Positions 52,100-61,300 of a DNA stretch of 64,000 nucleotides are shown here, in pieces; the first letter of the stretch is position 1, and every line of letters starts with the position of its first letter. The DNA is from Chryseobacterium sp. ZHDP1. GTDB lineage: Bacteria; Bacteroidota; Bacteroidia; Flavobacteriales; Weeksellaceae. The stretch covers positions 4,278,001 to 4,342,000 of the forward strand of contig NZ_CP075682.1 of NCBI RefSeq assembly GCF_018603435.1, in the 5' to 3' direction. Position numbers and translations under genes: made by a program. The notes below the pieces were generated by a model that was not told the origin of the DNA, made no database searches, and was given only the letters and a program-made list of their open reading frames with translations.

Positions 52100-54100
52100 A
52101 TGCAGGGAGAAGACGATTTAACAGGTTTAGCCAAAATAATGGCTTTTATGAGGGCAGTGAGTATCCTTTTGGTACTGATGCACCTTTATTGGTTCTGCTA
52201 CGGTTTCTTTATAGAACGTGGCTGGACTTTAGAAATCATCAACAAAGTATTGGGCAATTTTCAGCGAACGGCAGGGCTGTTTTCGCATACCATATATACC
52301 AAGCTATTTGCTTTGGTATTGTTGGCATTAAGCTGTTTGGGTTCTAAAGGAGTAAAAAATGAAAAGATAACTTGGTCTAAAATCTATGTGGCTTTAGCGA
52401 TTGGTACTATCCTGTTTTTTCTGAATTTCCCTTTACTAAAGCTACCGTTATTAACCGCTACAATCCTTTATATCCTTACCACAGGTTTAGGCTATATCGC
52501 TTTTATGGTAGCCGGAGTTTGGATGAGCCGATTGCTACGTACCAATTTGATGGATGATGTTTTCAATAATGAGAACGAGAGTTTTCAACAGGAAACAAAG
52601 TTGATGGAAAACGAATATTCTGTCAATCTTCCCACAAAGTTTTATTACAAAGGAAAATGGAACAACGGCTGGATAAATATCGTCAATCCTTTTCGAGCCT
52701 CGATTGTGTTAGGCACACCGGGTTCCGGCAAGAGCTATGCAATCGTAAACAACTACATCAAGCAACAAATTGAGAAAGGCTTTAGTATGTATATATATGA
52801 TTTTAAATTTGATGACCTTTCTACCATTGCCTACAATCACTTACTGAAGCATCGGGATAAGTACAAAGTCCAACCCAAATTTTACGTCATCAACTTTGAC
52901 GACCCACGCAAGAGCCACCGTTGCAATCCACTTAATCCCGATTTTATGACGGATATATCTGATGCTTATGAAGCGGCTTATACCATAATGCTGAACCTCA
53001 ATCGAAGCTGGATACAGAAGCAAGGGGATTTTTTCGTGGAAAGCCCAATTATCCTATTAGCTGCCATTATTTGGTATCTGAAAATCTATGAGGATGGTAA
53101 ATATTGTACCTTTCCACACGCTATTGAATTGCTTAACAAAAAGTATTCAGACGTGTTTACTATTTTAACCTCATATTCCGATTTGGAAAATTATTTGTCA
53201 CCTTTTATGGATGCGTGGCAATCCGGAGCGCAAGACCAATTACAGGGGCAGATTGCATCGGCAAAAATCCCGTTATCAAGAATGATTAGCCCGCAACTCT
53301 ATTGGGTAATGACTGGGGATGATTTCACACTTGACATCAACAATCCGAAAGAGCCTAAAATTTTATGCGTGGGTAACAATCCCGACCGTCAAAATATCTA
53401 CTCCGCAGCTTTGGGCTTATACAATTCAAGAATTGTGAAGCTCATCAACAAAAAAGGGCAATTAAAGAGTTCCGTAATCATAGATGAGCTGCCAACCATT
53501 TATTTTAGAGGACTGGATAACCTTATTGCAACTGCCAGAAGTAATAAAGTGGCAGTATGTTTAGGATTTCAGGATTTTTCGCAATTAACAAGGGATTACG
53601 GCGACAAAGAGAGCAAAGTTATCCAAAATACAGTAGGTAATATTTTCAGTGGGCAGGTTGTAGGAGAAACGGCAAAAAGTCTTTCGGAACGCTTCGGGAA
53701 AGTATTACAGAAACGCCAAAGTATGACGATTAACAGGAATGATAAATCTACCTCTATATCCACACAGTTAGACAGCCTTATTCCTGCATCGAAAATTTCA
53801 ACGCTTACGCAGGGTATGTTTGTAGGTTCAGTTTCGGACAACTTTGATGAACGCATCGAGCAAAAGATTTTCCACGCTGAAATTGTTGTGGACAATGAAA
53901 AGGTTGCCGCAGAAACTAAAGTATATCAGAAGATACCGGAAATCCTATCCTTTGTTGATGAACACGGAGAAGATAAAATGAAGCAGGATATTGACAGCAA
54001 TTACCGTCAGATAAAACAAGACATTGTACAGATTATAGAAACGGAATTGGAGCGTATCAAAAGCGACCCCGATTTACAGCATTTGGTGCAAGAGGGGTAA
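52100..54100 (+). CDS. mobC: Type IV coupling protein MobC (TraG/VirD4 family)
   Basis: This 666-aa protein has an N-terminal membrane domain of about four helices (residues 15-160) and a cytoplasmic ATPase domain. Walker A is GTPGSGKSYAI (about 204-214). Walker B-type SSVIIDELPTIYFRG is about 455, followed by FQDFSQLTRDYG. It links the relaxosome to the secretion channel and pumps DNA. The C-terminal tail is acidic. It follows the relaxase by 101 nt. Confidence 0.92.
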   Translation: MQGEDDLTGLAKIMAFMRAVSILLVLMHLYWFCYGFFIERGWTLEIINKVLGNFQRTAGLFSHTIYTKLFALVLLALSCLGSKGVKNEKITWSKIYVALAIGTILFFLNFPLLKLPLLTATILYILTTGLGYIAFMVAGVWMSRLLRTNLMDDVFNNENESFQQETKLMENEYSVNLPTKFYYKGKWNNGWINIVNPFRASIVLGTPGSGKSYAIVNNYIKQQIEKGFSMYIYDFKFDDLSTIAYNHLLKHRDKYKVQPKFYVINFDDPRKSHRCNPLNPDFMTDISDAYEAAYTIMLNLNRSWIQKQGDFFVESPIILLAAIIWYLKIYEDGKYCTFPHAIELLNKKYSDVFTILTSYSDLENYLSPFMDAWQSGAQDQLQGQIASAKIPLSRMISPQLYWVMTGDDFTLDINNPKEPKILCVGNNPDRQNIYSAALGLYNSRIVKLINKKGQLKSSVIIDELPTIYFRGLDNLIATARSNKVAVCLGFQDFSQLTRDYGDKESKVIQNTVGNIFSGQVVGETAKSLSERFGKVLQKRQSMTINRNDKSTSISTQLDSLIPASKISTLTQGMFVGSVSDNFDERIEQKIFHAEIVVDNEKVAAETKVYQKIPEILSFVDEHGEDKMKQDIDSNYRQIKQDIVQIIETELERIKSDPDLQHLVQEG

Positions 54101-54321
54101 TCGCACCGCTGGTAGAAGTTTTGGTATTAATATTATGTTTATCCAAGATTGCTGTTAAAGAAGAAATAATTTCTAAGTAAATAATACTTAAAAAAAGAAG
54201 CAGAACAAGATGGGAAATTTTAATAAATTTCCAGAAGAAGATTTTCGTCAAAAGTTGTATTGTCGAATTTTGTAATACAATTGAAAAAAAAATCAAGAAT
54301 TAAGTGTATCTTCGCAGAGTA

Positions 54322-54660
54322 ATGAAATTTTTAGCATACATATTAACAACATATATTTTATTCCTTGTGATTAAGCCGGGAATAGTAGCTATTTCATTGC
54401 AGACAGACACCGAACAAAGCTGTTGTGGTGGGCAATGTGCCCCAATTCAATCAAACGACCACAATCAGAAGAAAGATAATAGTGAGAAAAACTGTAATCC
54501 TTTTCAAGTATGTAATTCTTGTCTTTTACAAGTCGCTTCTATTCCTTTTTATAAAATTCTACCCAAGCACAAAATATCAACAAAACGATATTTCTTCTAT
54601 AAATCAGTATTTTCTTCTCAATTCGCTTCTGACTTTTGGCAACCGCCTAAAATTGTTTAA
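54322..54660 (+). CDS. Small Cys-rich exported protein (DUF6660-like)
   Basis: Starting at ATG 54322, this 112-aa protein has an N-terminal hydrophobic segment (FLAYILTTYILFLVIKPGIVAI). A cysteine-rich middle follows with CCGGQC, CNPFQVCNSC and LLQ. A TATCTTCG box upstream (about 54307) looks like a -7 element, so it may have its own promoter. Such genes commonly precede HMA-domain and TonB-receptor genes in Bacteroidetes and may bind metal. Family assignment by pattern only. Confidence 0.6.
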   Translation: MKFLAYILTTYILFLVIKPGIVAISLQTDTEQSCCGGQCAPIQSNDHNQKKDNSEKNCNPFQVCNSCLLQVASIPFYKILPKHKISTKRYFFYKSVFSSQFASDFWQPPKIV

Positions 54661-54732
54661 CAACCCTTTTGAGTTTTGCACCGAGAAATCGGAGCATAAA
54701 TTTTTATCGTTAAACAATTTAAAATCAGAACA

Positions 54733-55092
54733 ATGAATTTCATAAAATTATTCGTTGTGGCATTATTATTAACTGCCACAACACACGTTGCATTTGCACA
54801 AACATCTTGTTGTAAAGGCTCTGATAAAAGTCAGTGTACAACTGATAGCATCAAAACCACTTCGGTCAAAGTTAAGGGCATATCCTGTTCTATGGATTTA
54901 AAAATGATTTCAGCCAATGTTGAAAAGCTAAATGGCGTGAGCAGTTGCAAATCAGGAAAACAAGGAACAACCACAACCTTTGAAGTAAAATACAATCCTG
55001 CGTTGGTAAATGAAAAAGAAATTTTTACAGCCGTTGAAAGCACAGGAAGTTGCGAAAATCCTGACGAAAGACCATATAAAGTAAAACAGTAA
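54733..55092 (+). CDS. Periplasmic HMA-like metal-binding protein
   Basis: This 119-aa exported protein has a signal peptide (residues 1-23). A Cys pair near the mature N-terminus (SCCKGSD) is followed by an HMA fold (SVKVKGISCSMDLKMISANVEKLNGVSSCKSG). The normal GMTCxxC is altered: Cys52 is kept but the second Cys is Asp55 (GISCSMD). Cys residues 26, 27, 35 and others may supply alternative ligands. It lies between the Cys-rich protein and the TonB receptor and probably works with them in metal handling. Confidence 0.8.
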   Translation: MNFIKLFVVALLLTATTHVAFAQTSCCKGSDKSQCTTDSIKTTSVKVKGISCSMDLKMISANVEKLNGVSSCKSGKQGTTTTFEVKYNPALVNEKEIFTAVESTGSCENPDERPYKVKQ

Positions 55093-55143
55093 ACAAGGCA
55101 GGGCAAAGCAAACTTGCTTTGCCCTTTATTAAAAAATCAGACA

Positions 55144-57369
55144 ATGAAAAAATACATCTTCATTGTTGGTTTACTGTTTCCTTTTAGTATTTCGGCACAA
55201 ACCATTTTAGGAAAAGTAACCAACAACAAAAAAGAGCCGTTAGTAGGTGCTAATGTCTATTGGCTTGGCACAACCACAAGCACATTAACAGGTAACAAAG
55301 GACAATTTGAAATATCAATCAAAGACATTTCCGATAAGAAACTGATTGCAAGTTATGTAGGACATTCGTCCGATACAATTGAAATCAGTAACCAAACATT
55401 TGTTGAGTTTACGTTAGAGGAAAACCATACTCTTGATGAAATTATAATTTCAAGACAACGTGACGGAGTAATTATTTCGGACATTAAGCCGATTAAAACC
55501 GAACAGATTACACAAACGGAACTTGCAAAAGCTGCTTGTTGTGATTTGGCAGGTTGCTTTGAAACACAAACAACCGTACAACCGCAAACAACCAATGTAA
55601 TAACAAACTCAAAAGAACTTCGCATTTTAGGCTTATCGGGAGTTTACAATCAAATTTTAATTGACGGTTTCCCGATGATACAAGGTTTAGCATACACCTA
55701 TGGTATAAGCAGTATTCCGGGGACATTGGTTGATAATATTTATGTTTCCAAAGGAGCAAACAGCGTTATTCAAGGGTATGAAAGCATTAGCGGACAAATC
55801 AATGTAGAAACAAAAGAACCTGACAAAACAGATAAATTATTGCTCAATCTGTATATGAACAATTTTATGGAAAAGCATTTTAACGCCAACTATGCTTTTA
55901 AGCAAGGTAAATGGAGCAACTTAACTGCGTTTCATACGGTGCAACCTGCCAACAAAATTGACAGGGACAACGATAATTTTTTAGACTTACCATTGCTTAC
56001 CAGATATATGATTTTTAATAAGTGGAAGTATGGTAATGAAAAAGATTGGGGTTGGAACAGCAGAATTGGTTTACGTTTTTTCAATGAACAACGAATTGGG
56101 GGACAAACTTCTTTCAATGCAGAAAGCGACAAAGGAAGCACCAATGTTTATGGGCAATCGGTAAATATCAATCAGCCTGAAATGTGGACTAAAACAGGGT
56201 ATCGTTTTAATGATAAACACAATGTTGTGTTGTTTGCTTCGGCTTTTCATCAACAGCAAAATTCATTTTTCGGAACCGTAAAATACAACGCACAGCAAAC
56301 CAATTTTTACGGCAACATTCAATATGAATTAAACTATGCCAAACACGATTTGAAAACAGGTATTAGTTATCGTCATTTGAACCTGAATGAAGACATTGCA
56401 TTTACAGATACATTTTTGCAAAGAACTTATGCAGGCAATTATCAGCGATTAGAAAACATCCCAGGACTTTTTGCCGAAAACACAATGCGGTTTTTTAACG
56501 ACAAACTCACTTGGATTGCAGGAGTTCGGGGCGACCACCATAACCAATTTGGTTTTCAGTTTACACCAAGAACATTGCTGAAATATGACATAACGCCAAA
56601 AACTATTGTTCGTGCAAATATTGGAACAGGTTGGAGAACAGTAAATTTATTCAGCGAAAATATCGGATTGCTTGTAAGTTCAAGGGACATCATTTTTGCC
56701 GAGCAATTACAACCCGAAAAAGCAGTAAACTTTGGGTTTAACCTTACACAAAAGTTTGATACGGAAGACAATAATTTATCAGGTTATTTCAGTGCCGATT
56801 ATTACAGAACCGATTTTCAAAATCAGATTTTCCCCGATTATGACAGCGACCCGACAAAGGCTATTATTCAGAATTTTACAGGGACAAGTGTAAGCAACGG
56901 TTTTCAGGCAGAATTGTATTTAAAAATTTACAGGCGGTTTGAGTTTAAAACAGGATATAACTATTTAGACGTTTATCGGGAAATCGGAGAAACAAAACAA
57001 CTTTTGCCATTCAATCCAAAGCACAAGGTAATTACGACTTTTAGCTACAAGCCATTGACAAACAAATTTCACTTTGATATGAATGTGCATTGGTATGGCA
57101 GACAGCGTTTGCCCGACACAAAATCAAACCCAATAGAATTTCAACGACCTGACTTTTCAGAGCCATATACAATTGTAAATGCACAGTTTACTTACAACTT
57201 TAAAAAGTTTGAAATGTATGCAGGTTGTGAGAATATTTTTGACTTCCGACAATTACAACCAATTATCAGTTGGCAAGACCCATTCAGTCCATACTTTGAC
57301 ACATCTTCTGTTTGGGGTCCGACACGGGGACGGGAAATTTATGTTGGTATTAGGTTTAGATTAGAGTAA
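55144..57369 (+). CDS. TonB-dependent receptor, metal-module associated
   Basis: Starting at ATG 55144 (MKKYIFIVGLLFPFSISAQ, signal peptide), this 741-aa protein has a carboxypeptidase-like beta-sandwich (about residues 20-100), a plug domain with ILIDGFPMIQG and GANSVIQGYESISGQINV (about 130-225), and a 22-strand beta barrel ending in YVGIRFRLE. A Cys-rich stretch (KAACCDLAGCFET) lies just before the plug, as in receptors for metal or metallophore uptake. Linkage to the HMA protein suggests copper or a similar metal, but the ligand is unproven. Confidence 0.85.
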   Translation: MKKYIFIVGLLFPFSISAQTILGKVTNNKKEPLVGANVYWLGTTTSTLTGNKGQFEISIKDISDKKLIASYVGHSSDTIEISNQTFVEFTLEENHTLDEIIISRQRDGVIISDIKPIKTEQITQTELAKAACCDLAGCFETQTTVQPQTTNVITNSKELRILGLSGVYNQILIDGFPMIQGLAYTYGISSIPGTLVDNIYVSKGANSVIQGYESISGQINVETKEPDKTDKLLLNLYMNNFMEKHFNANYAFKQGKWSNLTAFHTVQPANKIDRDNDNFLDLPLLTRYMIFNKWKYGNEKDWGWNSRIGLRFFNEQRIGGQTSFNAESDKGSTNVYGQSVNINQPEMWTKTGYRFNDKHNVVLFASAFHQQQNSFFGTVKYNAQQTNFYGNIQYELNYAKHDLKTGISYRHLNLNEDIAFTDTFLQRTYAGNYQRLENIPGLFAENTMRFFNDKLTWIAGVRGDHHNQFGFQFTPRTLLKYDITPKTIVRANIGTGWRTVNLFSENIGLLVSSRDIIFAEQLQPEKAVNFGFNLTQKFDTEDNNLSGYFSADYYRTDFQNQIFPDYDSDPTKAIIQNFTGTSVSNGFQAELYLKIYRRFEFKTGYNYLDVYREIGETKQLLPFNPKHKVITTFSYKPLTNKFHFDMNVHWYGRQRLPDTKSNPIEFQRPDFSEPYTIVNAQFTYNFKKFEMYAGCENIFDFRQLQPIISWQDPFSPYFDTSSVWGPTRGREIYVGIRFRLE

Positions 57370-57444
57370 TAGAAGAAATCATATTTAAACAACTTCGTCA
57401 AATTACTTTGTTTATCTAAAATCATCAAGTAAGATACCTTGTTC

Positions 57445-57500
57445 ATCAAATATTGTACAAACAACTATCATTTGGAATAGTCGTTTGTACAATGTTTGAT
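57445..57500. repeat. Long inverted repeat upstream of rteC
   Basis: The 24-nt arms 57445-57468 and 57477-57500 match in 22 of 24 positions with an 8-nt loop. It lies 75 nt after the TonB-receptor gene and 51 nt before rteC. No T-tract follows. It could be a regulator-binding site, a terminator or a folded RNA leader. Confidence 0.75.
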
Positions 57501-57551
57501 ATTTATTACGGATAGTGCTTTTTCGAAAGCCAAATTAAACAGACCAACCGT

Positions 57552-58379
57552 ATGGATAAATTTTATAATAAAACACTGCTTAGACTGGAAACAACAATAG
57601 ATGAATTGGAGATAGAAACAGACTACTCTATACAAAGGATAGAAGCCGTTATAGATATCATCCTTAAATGCTTGTCCGAAGTAAAGGAGTATGTTTTAAA
57701 TAGGGGATTTAAGAATATTGATGAGGAAATCCATTTTTTCAAACATCAGAAGCCTGCCATCGTTTCAAAACTAATTTACTATAATGCCATTTATAAAATC
57801 GAAACAAAAAAGCCTTACGGTGCAAAACCTATTAAGAAATACCTTAGTGATGAGTTGAAAAAACTCAAAAGGTATTTCGATAACAACCTTGAATTTTATA
57901 AATATTACCGAACCAATAATTCTTTCATTGACGATAAGCTCTTTGTACGAGGCAAGTACGATATTAAGTTAAGTTTAGACACGTATTATTTTGAGGCAGA
58001 CCGCAACTTTTCCACATCCCACGATTACAAAGTAGCAAAGATTATAGCTAATGACCTGATACAAGTCTATCTTGAAGACCAGCTTCACAACACTACGTAT
58101 AGAGAGAAATCAACAGACCTACCGAATTTAAATTGGACAGGGAGCAAAACAGCACTCATAGAATTGATTTATGCACTGCATTCGCGAGCTGTGCTTGACA
58201 ATGGAAATGCAGATATTAAAGTTATTGCCAAAACATTTGAACGTGCTTTTAATGTTGATTTGGGCGACTTTTATCATACATTTATGGAACTTAAATCCCG
58301 AAAAATAAACCGAACAAAATTTCTTGACAGCTTACGGGATGCTTTGATTAGGAAAATGGATGAACAGGAAGAAATGTAG
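57552..58379 (+). CDS. rteC: RteC-like regulator
   Basis: This protein of 275 aa is fully helical in its N-terminal half (LEIETDYSIQRIEAVIDIILKCLSEVKEYV). Its C-terminal half has a winged-HTH-like segment, WTGSKTALIELIYALHSRAVLDNGNADIKVIAKTFERAFNVDL (about residues 195-240), the RteC pattern. In CTnDOT, RteC activates excision genes by binding inverted repeats. The RteA/RteB pair that usually controls it is not present in this window, so its regulation may differ. A 24-nt inverted repeat lies directly upstream. Confidence 0.85.
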   Translation: MDKFYNKTLLRLETTIDELEIETDYSIQRIEAVIDIILKCLSEVKEYVLNRGFKNIDEEIHFFKHQKPAIVSKLIYYNAIYKIETKKPYGAKPIKKYLSDELKKLKRYFDNNLEFYKYYRTNNSFIDDKLFVRGKYDIKLSLDTYYFEADRNFSTSHDYKVAKIIANDLIQVYLEDQLHNTTYREKSTDLPNLNWTGSKTALIELIYALHSRAVLDNGNADIKVIAKTFERAFNVDLGDFYHTFMELKSRKINRTKFLDSLRDALIRKMDEQEEM

Positions 58380-58395
58380 CGGATACTTTTACATA

Positions 58396-61300
58396 TTATA
58401 ATACCCCACGGGGTAAGTGAATACCTTTCGTCCGTACAATACTCTCCAAAATATTTGGAGTTTCTTTTTGTTTTTCGGTTTGTTCCGCAGGTTCCTCTTT
58501 GGGTTCAGGCGTTATAGACAACTGTATTTTCCGTTCAACGGCAGACAGTTCCGTTTTGAGTTCACTCAATCGGTTTTCCTTAGACCACGTACCGTTTACC
58601 ACTTCCAGAAGAACAGGTAAATCCTTTTGTATTTCTGCAATTTTCTTTTGTTCCTGCTCTATATAGCCTGGCAACTTCTCCAGAGCACTAAGGAAGTTCA
58701 CAGTAGCCAGCTTTTCATCTTTAGCGATGATACCGTTATTATAGGTATATTTGATATTGCCCTCGCCCTGAACCAAAAAGCGGTTTACCCGTATATCCAT
58801 ACCCTCTTTTTCGGATATTTCGGTTTTTACCAACAGCATAAATCCATACAATGCACCGATTTCTTCATACTGACCTCCGGTGCGGGCTTTGTCCGAAAGC
58901 TGGTTGAGCTTTGCACCAATTTGTTTAATATCCGCATTGGGTGGCAAGCCGTCCAATTGCACAGGATTTGCGATTGTACCGTCCGAACGTTTTTGAATAC
59001 GCTCTTGCAGATTATTCCAATCAAGGCTCATACGGTCAAAACGGGATTGGGCTTTATCAAGTTCAGCCGTATAGTCTTCCAATTTGTACTTTGCACTATA
59101 CTTTGAACGGTTAAACGCCTGTTTTTCGCTTTCCAATCCGGCAACCTGTTTTTCTATTTTAGCTTTATCCAACAGGTCTGTATTTCCCGAAAGAATAGCC
59201 ACGTATTCCGAGAAGTTCATTCCCGATTTTTCGTCCATACTGCCCTCGTCAATAGTCCGTTTGCCGAGATTGTTGTTTTTTAATTGGTCTATAAATAGCT
59301 GTTTATTGTACAGCAGGTTAAACTTGTAGCTATCCAATGATTTTTCTACGGCATAGATAATCACATCTACTTTGTTCTCTGCAAAGAACTTGGCAATTTC
59401 ATTGCCCTTTCGGACTGCCCGACCATCCCTTTGGGCAAGGTCGCTTGGTCGCCACGGTGTATCCAGATGATGGACGGCAACTGCTCTTTTTTGTGCATTC
59501 ACACCTGTACCCAACATACTTGTAGAACCGAACAGCACACGGATTTTACCCTCGTTCATTCCTTTGATAAGTTCCTTGCGTTGCTTATCATTTTTAGCCT
59601 CCTGTATAAACCGGACTTCGTGTGCAGGTATGCCGTGGTCTTCCACGAGCTTGCGTTTGATTTCGGAGTACACATTCCATTCGCCCGGCTTGTATGTTCC
59701 CAAATCGGAGAAAATGAACTGCGTTCCTTTCTGTGCGTTGTATTGGTTGTAATACTTGGCAATGTTTGCCGCACAATGCGAAGCCTTATTATCGGGGTGG
59801 TCATCATACGCACCGCTTACCATCCGCATATCCAAAGACATTTTACGGGCGTAGTCCGTTGCGATAAGCATCTTTGCTTTTTCTTCGCTTTGTGATAAAG
59901 GTTCTCTTCCTAATAAGGTAGCATTTCCTGTTTTGGCAAACTCCATTAGCTTTTTGATAAAATCTTCCTGGTCTGGAGTAGGCGGTATGTTATACAATAC
60001 CTCGTTCTTGTTGGGGCGGTCAATGCCTATATCTTTTGCCGTTCGGTAATCCGTGATTTCCGAGTAGAATTGTGCCAGCTCCGGCACTTTGATAAAGTAT
60101 CGGAAACGTTCTTTTGCTACAATGTTGTTAGCAACAGAAAATTCATAATCGGTCGTTTTCCTTGCATAAATGGCAGCCCACGCATCAAAAGAGTGAATGC
60201 CCTGTTTTTCCAATGCTCTTGGTCGCAGGTATTTAAAAAGTAGGTACAGTTCCGTTAGTGAGTTGCTTATGGTCGTTCCCGAAAGGAAAGTTGCTCCCAT
60301 ATCCGCATTGATGCGTTCCTGAATGGTACGGATAGCAAAGAGCAGGTTCAATGCCTTTTGGCTGCCGTCCACATTGCCCAATCCGGCAACCCTTGTATGT
60401 CTTGTATTGAACATCAGGTTCTTGAATTGGTGGCTTTCATCAACGAACAAATGGTCAATGCCCATCATCTTAAAGTCCACCACATCATCTTTACGATTTT
60501 CAATATCGTGTTGCAGGGTTTTGAGTTTGACTTCGAGGTTTTCTTTTCGCTTGATTACTCCGGCAAGCATCCCTCTGGTAACTTCCTTTCCTTGCGATTG
60601 CAGTGCATCGAGGTTACGCTCCACGCTGTCCAATTCGATTTCGAGGATTTCCTTTTGTATATCAGGCGACTGCGGTATCATTCCGAATTGGTCGTGTGTC
60701 AGAATAACACAATCCCAATCGTTGTTTTTAATATCGCCGAATATCCGCAGGCGTTTTTGGGGGGTAAAATCTTCTTTGCCCGGAAACAGGATTTTAGCGT
60801 GTGGATAGGCAGTGCGGTAGGCTTCGGCAATTTCGTGAACATTGCTTTTCAGCCCGATAATCATCGGTTTGTGTGCCAATCCCAAACGTTTCATTTCCTG
60901 TGCTGCGGTACACATCACAAGGGTTTTTCCTGCACCTACTTCGTGGTCGCAGATAGCACCGCCGTTTAGCTTAATCATCCAAACCGTGTCCTTTTGGCTT
61001 GAATACAGGTCTTCAATGCCCAACGCCTTACGGTCTAAGCCCGGAAAGTCCTGATGGCTTCCATCATAGTTCGGTCGGACGAAGCAGTTAAAGGTATCGT
61101 TGTATTGGTCGGTCAGCCTGCTTTTAAACTCATCGTTTTGGGCGTGGAGCCAATCGGTAAAGGCGGTACGGATTTCATCAATCTTGGTATTCGCCATTTG
61201 TATGGCTTCCATATCCCGTACTTTGACCTCTTGGTCGCCAACCGTAATTTTTTTGGTAATATCAGGCGTGGTATTGACAAGGGCGTGTTTGAACAGGGCA

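Noticed and set aside
58627..59106. 159-aa forward frame inside the methylase/helicase gene
   Set aside because: Antisense shadow; several similar frames occur along this long gene as expected from its codon usage.
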